Shown: positions 9,382 to 21,600, numbered from the stretch's first letter. The stretch: 64,000 nt of DNA from Siphonodentalium dalli (GCA_032622095.1 CP136068.1:153723151-153787150); one strand, 5' to 3'. Made by a program: numbers and translations. The notes: a model not told the origin generated them from the letters alone.

Positions 9382-9456
9382 GGAAATGTTCAGATAATAA
9401 GTTCAACAAACCACCGTATATAGGTCGTGTGTTGAACTTATTATCTAAACATTTCC
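9382..9456. repeat. Inverted repeat with 27-bp arms
   Basis: Arms 9382-9408 and 9430-9456 begin GGAAATGTTCAGATAATAAG on the left; the right arm is its complement with one mismatch. The loop is 21 bases. It sits just beyond the satellite in both duplicates (22423-22497). No clear target duplication, so an element identity is not claimed. Confidence 0.85.
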
Positions 9457-9499
9457 CTTATAAAATAGGATTCATTTAGTATCGAAAGTGATAATTTAA

Positions 9500-9992
9500 A
9501 GGCACGTGAGGCCTTAGTTGTCGAAAATATTCATATTTGTTCCAATCACCGTAAACAGAATAACATTAAAATGCATACAATTTCGTTCATATATACCATG
9601 ACTATCGCGTAAACAGCATGTTATCATAAAGACCTACTATATTTCACCTAAGCAAGAGCCTGATTGTGTTACAGAAGACAGCACAATGCTACTGGCTAAT
9701 CACACAAAAATGGCATAAACGCTCTTTATTTGTTCCATATCAGGAATTAAATAACAAAGAACGCTCTTTATGCTTACCATCATAATATAAACAAACACCA
9801 GGAAAGTAACTTTTTATGCCTTTGTTTACATAACAATGGTCAAACAAATGACAATAACATACTGTTTATGCGATATTTCTTATTTGTATACGGACAAAGT
9901 CCGTCTACATTTTGATGTTCTTTCTGTTTGTGGCGGTTTTTGACGGTGGAAATATTTTTACATGATACCCACCGCCAAGGCCAACCGTGTCT
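9500..9992 (+). mobile_element. Foldback MITE family 1, copy C
   Basis: A 493-bp element between TTAA at 9496-9499 and 9993-9996, in the same orientation as the copy at 212 but visibly more diverged from it than the copy at 6475. The duplicate locus reads GATAATTTAATGGCAATTT around 22531-22549 with one TTAA and no element, giving a second independent empty site for this family. Confidence 0.95.
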
Positions 9993-9996
9993 TTAA

Positions 9997-10246
9997 TGGC
10001 AATTTGGCGAAAGATCAACTATCCACGGTCATAACATGACTGATGTCAGAAATCGGTGCACGTGATTTTGCAACAAAGTGACAACCATTCATCCGAGTTA
10101 TGCGTCGGCTTTTTTCTTTGATGTACCGATGTGACGTCACACAAATGAAGCAAAAACAACTGTTCTAAAAGTATATCGTGTTTGGTTTTGAGTGTTATAT
10201 TAAGCCGATGGCCATTTCGAATCGCCGAAACAATCAATCAATCAAA
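9997..10246. other. End of duplication copy 1 and junction to copy 2
   Basis: 9997-10232 matches 22541-22776. At 10230-10246 a short CAATCAATCAATCAAA bridge joins the end of copy 1 to the start of copy 2 at ACAAGGTTAAAA (10247). No transposon end is visible at the junction. The CAATCAATCAATC microrepeat may mark the recombination point. Confidence 0.7.
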
Positions 10247-11028
10247 ACAAGGTTAAAACAAATGCATTTTGGTTTCGTGTGAAATCAACATTTTAACAGA
10301 TGTATGACAAAATATATCCCAGCATCCGCTTCCTGGCCTCATCACAATGAGACAGAAATTAATAAAACTAAATTCAAACATGTAAGCAACCAGGAAAACG
10401 AAATTCACGTGGATACACGATGACACAGGTAGCAAATATGACTAGAGAATACAAAATACAGGAAGACAATACAACAAATAAGAATAATTACGTAAATACA
10501 GAGTACATTTTTAATAACATTTAGTCCATCAACTCCTACGTCAGGGCAAGATATGCTTACCAATGTACACTCGATGGGTGTAATAATGTATCATTGTGAA
10601 GAGGCATGAATCGCCGATTGATTGAGCCAGGCTGAACTCAACCGCCCGTCGTGAAGCGATGTAGGGTCAAATTGGACTAAAAGCTATAATCGGTACTAAC
10701 ATGTCCCCCATTGCCTAGACATATAACGTGATGCCACCGTCCTAGTTACCATAATTCCAACATCACTCCTCACGAGCTACACACCAAGCAGCCATTTTGG
10801 GTGCCAAATTGGGGACTCCTAACCTGTCGCAGTGGGGCGGTGTGCATATTCTATGCAACTGAGCAAACTTTGCCATAAAATGTCAAATTAACTACAAAAA
10901 TAAGCCGATGGCGCTATCCCGGGCACATTCAGATTCAGATTCGTATTCACATTCAGGTATTCATTCACTCGACAGCCAGAGATGACGGACGCATCATAAC
11001 CATTCTTACTCATGACTTCAGCTGGACA
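10247..11028. other. Non-coding DNA upstream of the coding unit, copy 2
   Basis: Matches 1249-1352 joined to 1727-2396. It includes the empty TTAA target (10359-10362) of the MITE present at 1353 in copy 1. No frame supported. Confidence 0.6.
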
Positions 11029-12165
11029 ATGGATTCGCCTATAATCCCCACTGAAGTCAGGCTCGTTCTGAACTCACTCAACTTGGATCACTGCCTGACA
11101 TGGAATTTGCACCGGTCAGACAGCCATGGTGAGTTGCTTTTGACTTACCGGGTTAAACCGACACGGTCCTTATCTGGACCCTCTGCCGGTCGTAACCCGG
11201 TAGCTGGAGACCGCCAGCTACCTGTGGACAAAGGAGAGAAAAGGAGGCGGAAAAGCAAGAAGACCCCCTCCCGAAAAAGAAGAGATGCCGACAGGAAGGC
11301 CAAGTGGAAACAGGGGAGAGCTGAGAGACGCCCAGCTCCCCCCACTCGGCCTCAAATTCTGTATTGAAATGTAATTGTAATTGAATTACATTTCACAGTA
11401 ATTGTAATTAATTACATTGTGAAATAGATGTAATGGGAATTGTAATTGTAATTGAAAAATGTTGAAGTAATTGTAATTAATTACATTCACAAGTAATTGC
11501 CCCAAGCCTGGCCTCAACCCGGCGATACCACCACCAGAAGCAGAGACGCCGATGTCAACCCGGATGTCTCTGCCATCGTCAGCGAGGTCAACGGAGACAG
11601 GAACGCGGATACCACCCACGACGCCCCTGCCGCTGACTTCGATGTAGAGATGGACATATTTTCACCTGCGACACCGGAGTACCAACACATACCGGTGTCC
11701 TCTATCTCCACCACCAGCAACAACAACATCAGCAGCAAATCCACAATTTCCATCAGGTCGTATGCTGAACGTAATGACATGTTAGACAAGTACATGGAGG
11801 AAACCGACCTCAATGAAAAAATGAGAATCATCACGGCATGTAATGCTTACCACAACAGTAGTGCTTACCACAACAGCAGAAAACAAGAAACCAGCAATAA
11901 CAAAGCTTTCGACGACGCACCACGAACAAAAGCAACAACAACACCAACCGATAGGAAAAAAAAGAAAGCAAAAAAGAAAAAATATCAAGGTCTAAGTCAC
12001 TTCCTGCTTCGGGGGCATGAATCAACAACACTCTTCAGCGGCAACACAGCATCCAACAGTCGGGTTGTAGGGGGGGGGCATACTGCCCTACCAAATCTTC
12101 CCGGGAATCATCCCAAACTCCAAACATACTATCCCGGGCACATCAAATCATATGCACACATGTAA
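11029..12165 (+). pseudogene. Unrecognised Lys/Arg-rich protein gene, interrupted by a MITE
   Basis: The fuller of the two copies. The frame opens at ATG 11029 (MDSPIIPTEVRLVLNSLNLD), runs 109 codons to CAA at 11353-11355, is cut by a 154-bp insert plus its 8-bp duplication (stop TGA at 11365-11367), then resumes in the same frame at CCC 11518 and ends at 12165. Discounting the insert gives 324 codons plus stop. Visible parts: an N-terminal block with LTWNLHRSDSHGELLLTYRV; a very basic stretch at about residues 66-100 (KRRRKSKKTPSRKRRDADRK); an acidic, Asp/Thr-rich middle (DADVNPDVSAIV, VEMDIFSPATPEY); a Ser/Thr/Asn-rich part; SYAERNDMLDKYMEETDLNE; a second lysine cluster (RKKKKAKKKK); and a Pro/Gly tail. 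No catalytic motif or membrane segment. The basic clusters suggest nucleic-acid binding or nuclear location (inference). It could be ORF1 of a retroelement or an exon of a multi-exon gene. I do not recognise it. Confidence 0.6.
11356..11509. mobile_element. hAT-like 154-bp insert with 8-bp target duplication
   Basis: Flanked by GGCCTCAA at 11348-11355 and 11510-11517; copy 1 has a single GGCCTCAA at about 2568-2575. The right end, read on the minus strand, starts AGGCTTGGGGCAATTACTTG. The interior is a repeated TAATTGTAATTAATTACA pattern that is largely self-complementary. The left end (ATTCTGTATTG) does not match well, so one terminus is degenerate. Eight-base duplication suggests hAT superfamily. 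It breaks the host frame with an in-frame stop. Confidence 0.8.
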
Positions 12166-12916
12166 AATCTGACAAAAAGAATAAGTCATGTAAACAGACG
12201 CAACCAAGGAAGCTATTTGAAATTAAATCTGCCCAAGCTTTCGATTCTAATAGAATGTTACATATATGACGATAGCATACTGAGAACGCGTAATCAAACG
12301 GTCTGAACGCACAACTACTCTTTGTGAAAATAAACGCGTTGCAGATTACTTCTCTTTTCGAGGAATTGTACGTTATGTTCCTCCTAAAACTCCTGCTATC
12401 ACCGAACACCAGTACATATATCGTCTGCACAACTTACTTGGTAGGTATAATATGTTGGCCAAATCAACATATTAGATTATTCTTCTAATATTTAAGATTC
12501 AAGGTATTTAATCTGATATTGTAACATATTCTCGTGCAAATATATTCATTTTGAACTTAAATATTCACATAAAGGTTCATCTTGGACTTATTTGATTAGT
12601 TATTTGATTATACCCGTTATTCCATTGATTGGATAAAAAGACATTACCACGGTATAAATATGCTTAATTGCATAGCAACTATTTCTCAAATTGTGCCATA
12701 TATTGGACTTAATTCAATTTGAGCTTACGGTCCAAGATAACAGGCTGGATATTTAACTAAACAGTAATATGATACAGTAACTGGCCGACTGTCAAAAAAC
12801 GTTACATAATTTACTTTATTCTTGTAATCGACAGGAACATTCAAAATAACTTGAAAGAAGAAGTTATGTGATGCTGACATGTAAAGAGGGTATACTTTAT
12901 AATGTATAAATAGTGT
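12166..12916. other. Non-coding segment, copy 2, with satellite-like core
   Basis: Counterpart of 4133-4881. TTATACCCGTTATTCCA recurs at 12608-12624. No supported frame. Confidence 0.55.
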
Positions 12917-12924
12917 TACCAACT

Positions 12925-13325
12925 CAGGGGCGCCGGAAGCATCCAAGGGCAGGGGGGGGCAGAGCCTACAAAAAGGGCACTTTTCCCAGCTTTTCCGCAA
13001 AAAAGGGCATTTTCTCCGCAAACTCGGGAAAATAACCATAAATTCATTGTGGCAAAAATCCCTATTTTAATGGTATTTGTCGGTTTTTATGGCCGTTTTG
13101 TGATTAAATTGACAAAAAATTAATATTCCTTGTGAAATTGGTGGCATTTGGACCAAAAAAGTCACATTTTGCTATAAAAACACGAGATTAAACACACAAA
13201 AAGCATTTTCTGTCTCCAGAAAAAGGGCAAGTCCTGCCCCCGCTCGCCCCCCTTGGTCAAGGGCAGGGGGGGGGGGGGGGTCAGCTCCCCCCTCTGCCCC
13301 CCCCCCCCCTCTTCCGGCGCCCCTG
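12925..13325. mobile_element. hAT-like MITE (GGGGCGCCGG ends), first of pair, copy 2
   Basis: A 401-bp counterpart of 4890-5280 with the same TACCAACT duplication at 12917-12924 and 13326-13333. The extra length is mostly in G and C homopolymers near the right end (a run of 15 G near 13266), which is either replication slippage or a sequencing/assembly length error. Confidence 0.92.
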
Positions 13326-13480
13326 TACCAACTGATATAAGCCTGCGTAGCATGAAGGAAAAATAGATTGAGTAGTGTGACTTGAGTATTTCCTTTATCG
13401 CCTATACTGTTTGCTACCAATGAACAAATAACTATATGCAATATTTCTATACTAGTGAGTCATCTGATGGTGGTAATCAT

Positions 13481-13801
13481 CAGGGGCGCCGGAAGCATCC
13501 AAGGGCAGGGGGGGCAGAGCCTACAAAAAGGGCACTTTCCCGCAAAAAAGGGCATTTTCTCCGTATTTGTCGGTTTTTATGGCCGTTTTGTGATAACATT
13601 GACAAAAAATTAATATTCCTTGTGAAATTGGTGGTATTTGGACCCAAAAAGTCACATTTTGCTATAAAAACACGAGATTAAACACACAAAAAGCATTTTC
13701 TGTCTCCAGAAAAAGGGCAAGTGTTGCCCCCGCTCGCCACCCTTGGTCAAGGGCAGGGGGGGGTCAGCTGCCCCCTCTGCCCCCCTCTTCCGGCGCCCCT
13801 G
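13481..13801. mobile_element. hAT-like MITE (GGGGCGCCGG ends), second of pair, copy 2
   Basis: A 321-bp counterpart of 5436-5757 with GTAATCAT at 13473-13480 and 13802-13809. One base shorter than its partner, in a T run. Confidence 0.92.
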
Positions 13802-13930
13802 GTAATCATCAATATCATATTGTTTTGTATTACATAATCCAAGCCTTATTCTATTCATTGAAACCATTCTATAATAATGATAAACAACGGTCATTGTATA
13901 ACATAAACCAGTGCATTGTGTACCCAAATA

Positions 13931-13989
13931 CAGTAATGCCCAAAGTATTTATGCTGTGGTTAAGTTGTCAATTACTTTGGGCATTACTG
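13931..13989. repeat. 59-bp palindrome with TA flanks, copy 2
   Basis: Same arms and loop as 5887-5945, with flanking TA at 13929-13930 and 13990-13991. Confidence 0.75.
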
Positions 13990-14009
13990 TACAGCATTGT
14001 CGCGCAAAC

Positions 14010-14480
14010 GTGACCTTTGACTTCTGGCTTGCCTGTTTATATTCCATACGCTATGTATTCTAAACAATGTCTGTGACTATTTGAAACCTTATTTCTATAG
14101 AAGACCGAATGCACACAAACTCCCAGAACCATTTAAGACTAGAAATAGAAAGACAATTAGCAATCTGTCAACTTTCATAAGGAAAGTCCAGGATATTTTC
14201 GGCAAGTCCACTTGAGGCTATAACATTGATATTCCATGAACCCACCCCTATTTTCTAAAAGACCTATATGCATCCCTGACTACAAAGTCCCCGCACACAG
14301 TACCTGAAATCATCACCCGAACGGAAACTTACCAAATATCTAATAATGCACTCATGTATTCATCGTGTGAAATTTATTGTTATTATATGTCATATTTGAA
14401 TATCTTGATGTCATAAATAATGTTTCTGTAATATCCACATATCGATTAACAGAATAAACTGAATATGAATCTGACTAGAT
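14010..14480 (+). mobile_element. Probable retroposon 3' region, copy 2
   Basis: Counterpart of 5966-6440. Here the tail reads AATAAACTGAATATGAATCTGA, with one base changed. The empty TTAA target of the foldback MITE lies just downstream at 14515-14518. Confidence 0.4.
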
Positions 14481-14782
14481 GTGTATTGTTTATTTAGTTT
14501 AAACAAATATGCCATTAACTTCACGCCATTCAATACGTCAAAGGGTCTTTATCTGGGACTATTTCTTTATGTCGGCAAATAACGCATGGTTACGTGAAAC
14601 GTCATCGCAGACCTGACAGAAGCCATTGTTACTTTCACGTTCCATTTATTGATCTAAGTATATTTTATGGAGGTTTTGGATCAAATAAATATAATCTACA
14701 ACTCGTCCCTAGTCTATAGCGAAATTTACAAAAGTCGTCAAGTAAATTAGGTCTGGACTCATTTTGTAATAAACGCTATTAA

Positions 14783-15174
14783 CCCTTTACCCAACAGGAG
14801 GGCCCTGTGCCAATGCATTCTCTTATATATGCGAGTCGACCATAGGTCGCCTCGCATATATAAGAGAATGCATTGGCTTAACACATTAAAAATTATAAAA
14901 TTGTTAAAGAATATAAGAAAAAATGGTAAAAAGTGTTAAAAAAAGATTTTTTTTAGGCCAATGCATTCTCTTATATATGCGAGGCGACCTATGGTCGACT
15001 CGCATATATAAGAGAATGCATTGGCACAGGGCATAACTATAACCATCACAATGTGGTCAATGAGCCGGTTCCAATGATATCCATATTTGTATGGTTCTAT
15101 TGAGACAGACCGAAGATATTTTTGGCTGTTGAAGCTTTATTTGGCCGGTTTTGACCGTTTTGTTGGGTAAAGGG
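14783..15174. mobile_element. TTAA MITE family 2 (double-hairpin), copy C
   Basis: A 392-bp counterpart of 7238-7619, between TTAA at 14779-14782 and 15175-15178. Hairpins at 14810-14876 and 14958-15024. The spacer between the hairpins is 10 bp longer than in copy B (an extra AATGGTAAAA-like stretch). Confidence 0.92.
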
Positions 15175-15179
15175 TTAAC

Positions 15180-15395
15180 TGGGGACGAGTGTAGATATAT
15201 ATACATGCTTGGGGACGAGTGTAGATCTATATACATGCTTGGGGACGAGTGTAGATCTATATACATGCTTGGGGACGAGTGTAGATCTATATACATGCTT
15301 GGGGACGAGTGTAGATCTATATACAAGCTTGGGGACGAGTGTAGATCTATATACATGCTATTAATTGGGGACGAGTGTAGATCTATATACATGCT
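15180..15395. repeat. 30-bp tandem repeat, 7 units
   Basis: Counterpart of 7625-7804 with one more unit. The sixth and seventh units are separated by an extra ATTAAT at about 15360. Single-base variants include AGATATAT in the first unit and ACAAGCT in the fifth. Confidence 0.93.
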
Positions 15396-15611
15396 TGGGC
15401 AATTCTTGTAATTCAGGCAAATAAATGTTTGGAAGAGTTGTCGTTCTTTTCTGAAAGAGCTCTTTGTGCCCAGCCGTTCTCATATATTTCACGATCCGAG
15501 GGATAATTTTTCTGGTAATGAATTGTCAACTTATCAAATAACGTCCAATCAACATTTACAAATTCTTGCCGAGGACTGTATCTGAAATCTTAAAATAAAA
15601 AGGTATAAATT

Positions 15612-18600
15612 ACGATGTTCGGTGAGTGGTATATTTAGGATGTTCGATGAGTGGTATATTTACGATGTTCGGTGAGTGGTATATTTACGATGTTCGGTGA
15701 GTGGTATATTTACGATGTTCGGTGAGTGGTATATTTACGATGTTCGGTGAGTGGTATATTTACGATGTTCGGTGAGTGGTATATTTAGGATGTTCGGTGA
15801 GTGGTATATTTACGATGTTCGATGAGTGGTATATTTACGATGTTCGATGAGTGGTATATTTACGATGTTCGGTGAGTGGTATATTTAGGATGTTCGATGA
15901 GTGGTATATTTACGATGTTCGGTGAGTGGTATATTTATGATGTTCGGTGAGTGGTATATTTACGATGTTCGATGAGTGGTATATTTACGATGTTCGGTGA
16001 GTGGTATATTTAGGATGTTCGATGAGTGGTATATTTACGATGTTCGGTGAGTGGTATATTTAGGATGTTCGATGAGTGGTATATTTACGATGTTCGATGA
16101 GTGGTATATTTACGATGTTCGATGAGTGGTATATTTAGGATGTTCGATGAGTGGTATATTTAGGATGTTCGGTGAGTGGTATATTTAGGATGTTCGATGA
16201 GTGGTATATTTACGATGTTCGATGAGTGGTATATTTACGATGTTCGATGAGTGGTATATTTACGATGTTCGGTGAGTGGTATATTTACGATGTTCGGTGA
16301 GTGGTATATTTAGGATGTTCGATGAGTGGTATATTTAGGATGTTCGGTGAGTGGTATATTTACGATGTTCGATGAGTGGTATATTTACGATGTTCGGTGA
16401 GTGGTATATTTACGATGTTCGATGAGTGGTATATTTACGATGTTCGGTGAGTGGTATATTTAGGATGTTCGGTGAGTGGTATATTTAGGATGTTCGATGA
16501 GTGGTATATTTACGATGTTCGATGAGTGGTATATTTACGATGTTCGGTGAGTGGTATATTTACGATGTTCGGTGAGTGGTATATTTAGGATGTTCGGTGA
16601 GTGGTATATTTACGATGTTCGATGAGTGGTATATTTACGATGTTCGGTGAGTGGTATATTTACGATGTTCGATGAGTGGTATATTTACGATGTTCGATGA
16701 GTGGTATATTTAGGATGTTCGATGAGTGGTATATTTACGATGTTCGATGAGTGGTATATTTACGATGTTCGATGAGTGGTATATTTAGGATGTTCGATGA
16801 GTGGTATATTTACGATGTTCGGTGAGTGGTATATTTACGATGTTCGATGAGTGGTATATTTACGATGTTCGGTGAGTGGTATATTTACGATGTTCGATGA
16901 GTGGTATATTTACGATGTTCGATGAGTGGTATATTTACGATGTTCGATGAGTGGTATATTTACGATGTTCGGTGAGTGGTATATTTAGGATGTTCGATAA
17001 GTGGTATATTTACGATGTTCGGTGAGTGGTATATTTATGATGTTCGGTGAGTGGTATATTTACGATGTTCGATGAGTGGTATATTTACGATGTTCGGTGA
17101 GTGGTATATTTACGATGTTCGATGAGTGGTATATTTACGATGTTCGGTGAGTGGTATATTTACGATGTTCGGTGAGTGGTATATTTACGATGTTCGATGA
17201 GTGGTATATTTACGATGTTCGGTGAGTGGTATATTTAGGATGTTCGATGAGTGGTATATTTACGATGTTCGGTGAGTGGTATATTTACGATGTTCGGTGA
17301 GTGGTATATTTACGATGTTCGATGAGTGGTATATTTACGATGTTCGATGAGTGGTATATTTACGATGTTCGGTGAGTGGTATATTTACGATGTTCGATGA
17401 GTGGTATATTTACGATGTTCGGTGAGTGGTATATTTACGATGTTCGGTGAGTGGTATATTTACGATGTTCGATGAGTGGTATATTTACGATGTTCGGTGA
17501 GTGGTATATTTAGGATGTTCGATGAGTGGTATATTTACGATGTTCGATGAGTGGTATATTTACGATGTTCGATGAGTGGTATATTTACGATGTTCGGTGA
17601 GTGGTATATTTAGGATGTTCGGTGAGTGGTATATTTAGGATGTTCGATGAGTGGTATATTTACGATGTTCGATGAGTGGTATATTTACGATGTTCGGTGA
17701 GTGGTATATTTACGATGTTCGATGAGTGGTATATTTACGATGTTCGATGAGTGGTATATTTACGATGTTCGATGAGTGGTATATTTACGATGTTCGGTGA
17801 GTGGTATATTTACGATGTTCGATGAGTGGTATATTTACGATGTTCGATGAGTGGTATATTTACGATATTCGGTGAGTGGTATATTTACGATGTTCGATGA
17901 GTGGTATATTTACGATGTTCGGTGAGTGGTATATTTAGGATGTTCGATGAGTGGTATATTTACGATGTTCGATGAGTGGTATATTTACGATGTTCGATGA
18001 GTGGTATATTTACGATGTTCGGTGAGTGGTATATTTAGGATGTTCGATGAGTGGTATATTTACGATGTTCGATGAGTGGTATATTTACGATGTTCGGTGA
18101 GTGGTATATTTACGATGTTCGATGAGTGGTATATTTACGATGTTCGGTGAGTGGTATATTTACGATGTTCGATGAGTGGTATATTTACGATGTTCGGTGA
18201 GTGGTATATTTAGGATGTTCGATGAGTGGTATATTTACGATGTTCGATGAGTGGTATATTTACGATGTTCGATGAGTGGTATATTTACGATGTTCGGTGA
18301 GTGGTATATTTAGGATGTTCGATGAGTGGTATATTTACGATGTTCGATGAGTGGTATATTTACGATGTTCGGTGAGTGGTATATTTACGATGTTCGGTGA
18401 GTGGTATATTTAGGATGTTCGATGAGTGGTATATTTAGGATGTTCGATGAGTGGTATATTTACGATGTTCGGAGAGTGGTATATTTAGGATGTTCGGTGA
18501 GTGGTATATTTAGGATGTTCGGTGAGTGGTATATTTAGGATGTTCGGTGAGTGGTATATTTAGGATGTTCGGTGAGTGGTATATTTAGGATGTTCGGTGA

Positions 18601-21600
18601 GTGGTATATTTACGATGTTCGGTGAGTGGTATATTTAGGATGTTCGGTGAGTGGTATATTTACGATGTTCGGTGAGTGGTATATTTAGGATGTTCGGTGA
18701 GTGGTATATTTACGATGTTCGGTGAGTGGTATATTTAGGATGTTCGATGAGTGGTATATTTACGATGTTCGGTGAGTGGTATATTTAGGATGTTCGGTGA
18801 GTGGTATATTTAGGATGTTCGATGAGTGGTATATTTACGATGTTCGATGAGTGTTATATTTACGATGTTCGGTGAGTGGTATATTTAGGATGTTCGATGA
18901 GTGGTATATTTACGATGTTCGGTGAGTGGTATATTTATGATGTTCGGTGAGTGGTATATTTACGATGTTCGATGAGTGGTATATTTACGATGTTCGGTGA
19001 GTGGTATATTTACGATGTTCGGTGAGTGGTATATTTAGGATGTTCGATGAGTGGTATATTTACGATGTTCGATGAGTGGTATATTTACGATGTTCGGTGA
19101 GTGGTATATTTACGATGTTCGGTGAGTGGTATATTTAGGATGTTCGGTGAGTGGTATATTTACGATGTTCGGTGAGTGGTATATTTAGGATGTTCGGTGA
19201 GTGGTATATTTACGATGTTCGGTGAGTGGTATATTTAGGATGTTCGATGAGTGGTATATTTAGGATGTTCGGTGAGTGGTATATTTAGGATGTTCGGTGA
19301 GTGGTATATTTAGGATGTTCGATGAGTGGTATATTTATGATGTTCGGTGAGTGGTATATTTACGATGTTCGATGAGTGGTATATTTACGATGTTCGGTGA
19401 GTGGTATATTTAGGATGTTCGATGAGTGGTATATTTACGATGTTCGATGAGTGGTATATTTACGATGTTCGGTGAGTGGTATATTTACGATGTTCGGTGA
19501 GTGGTATATTTACGATGTTCGGTGAGTGGTATATTTAGGATGTTCGATGAGTGGTATATTTACGATGTTCGATGAGTGGTATATTTACGATGTTCGGTGA
19601 GTGGTATATTTACGATGTTCGGTGAGTGGTATATTTAGGATGTTCGATGAGTGGTATATTTACGATGTTCGATGAGTGGTATATTTACGATGTTCGGTGA
19701 GTGGTATATTTAGGATGTTCGATGAGTGGTATATTTACGATGTTCGGTGAGTGGTATATTTATGATGTTCGGTGAGTGGTATATTTACGATGTTCGATGA
19801 GTGGTATATTTACGATGTTCGGTGAGTGGTATATTTACGATGTTCGGTGAGTGGTATATTTAGGATGTTCGATGAGTGGTATATTTACGATGTTCGATGA
19901 GTGGTATATTTACGATGTTCGGTGAGTGGTATATTTATGATGTTCGGTGAGTGGTATATTTACGATGTTCGATGAGTGGTATATTTACGATGTTCGGTGA
20001 GTGGTATATTTAGGATGTTCGATGAGTGGTATATTTACGATGTTCGATGAGTGGTATATTTACGATGTTCGGTGAGTGGTATATTTACGATGTTCGGTGA
20101 GTGGTATATTTACGATGTTCGATGAGTGGTATATTTAGGATGTTCGGTGAGTGGTATATTTAGGATGTTCGATGAGTGGTATATTTACGATGTTCGGTGA
20201 GTGGTATATTTACGATGTTCGGTGAGTGGTATATTTAGGATGTTCGATGAGTGGTATATTTAGGATGTTCGATGAGTGGTATATTTAGGATGTTCGGTGA
20301 GTGGTATATTTAGGATGTTCGATGAGTGGTATATTTACGATGTTCGGTGAGTGGTATATTTAGGATGTTCGGTGAGTGGTATATTTACGATGTTCGGTGA
20401 GTGGTATATTTAGGATGTTCGATGAGTGGTATATTTACGATGTTCGGTGAGTGGTATATTTAGGATGTTCGGTGAGTGGTATATTTAGGATGTTCGATGA
20501 GTGGTATATTTACGATGTTCGATGAGTGGTATATTTACGATGTTCGGTGAGTGGTATATTTAGGATGTTCGATGAGTGGTATATTTAGGATGTTCGATGA
20601 GTGGTATATTTACGATGTTCGGTGAGTGGTATATTTAGGATGTTCGGTGAGTGGTATATTTAGGATGTTCGGTGAGTGGTATATTTAGGATGTTCGGTGA
20701 GTGGTATATTTAGGATGTTCGATGAGTGGTATATTTACGATGTTCGGTGAGTGGTATATTTACGATGTTCGGTGAGTGGTATATTTACGATGTTCGGTGA
20801 GTGGTATATTTAGGATGTTCGGTGAGTGGTATATTTAGGATGTTCGGTGAGTGGTATATTTAGGATGTTCGGTGAGTGGTATATTTACGATGTTCGGTGA
20901 GTGGTATATTTACGATGTTCGATGAGTGGTATATTTACGATGTTCGGTGAGTGGTATATTTACGATGTTCGGTGAGTGGTATATTTAGGATGTTCGATGA
21001 GTGGTATATTTACGATGTTCGGTGAGTGGTATATTTACGATGTTCGGTGAGTGGTATATTTAGGATGTTCGATGAGTGGTATATTTACGATGTTCGGTGA
21101 GTGGTATATTTAGGATGTTCGGTGAGTGGTATATTTACGATGTTCGGTGAGTGGTATATTTAGGATGTTCGGTGAGTGGTATATTTACGATGTTCGGTGA
21201 GTGGTATATTTACGATGTTCGGTGAGTGGTATATTTACGATGTTCGGTGAGTGGTATATTTACGATGTTCGGTGAGTGGTATATTTACGATGTTCGGTGA
21301 GTGGTATATTTAGGATGTTCGATGAGTGGTATTTTTACGATGTTCGGTGAGTGGTATATTTACGATGTTCGATGAGTGGTATATTTAGGATGTTCGATGA
21401 GTGGTATATTTACGATGTTCGGTGAGTGGTATATTTACTATGTTCGGTGAGTGGTATATTTACGATGTTCGGTGAGTGGTATATTTACGATGTTCGGTGA
21501 GTGGTATATTTACGATGTTCGGTGAGTGGTATATTTACGATGTTCGGTGAGTGGTATATTTACGATGTTCGATGAGTGTTATATTTACGATGTTCGGTGA

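Larger units (their letters stand above)
1249..10232 (+). repeat. Segmental duplication, copy 1 (about 9.0 kb)
   Basis: Collinear with 10247-22776 in the same orientation. Both copies start at ACAAGGTTAAAA and end just after GAATCGCCGA. Across 4133-4881 against 12166-12916 I count roughly a dozen to fifteen base differences in about 740, so a few percent divergence at most. Compared with copy 2 it has four extra insertions (1353-1722, 2739-3645, 6475-6969, 9500-9992), lacks 147 bp inside the coding unit, lacks the 154-bp insert, and has a much shorter 25-bp satellite. These events sum to the observed length difference. Confidence 0.93.

Noticed and set aside
10046-10237. 63-residue minus-strand frame, repeated at 22590-22781
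   Set aside because: Conservation is explained by the recent duplication alone; there is no domain, and the frame is short in AT-rich DNA.
11386-11834. Minus-strand frames opposite the Lys/Arg-rich coding unit (also 3597-3993, 11782-12031, 12143-12430)
   Set aside because: They are antisense shadows of the plus-strand frame or of adjacent non-coding DNA; the Cys/Leu/Val runs are complements of Lys/Asn/Thr-rich codons.
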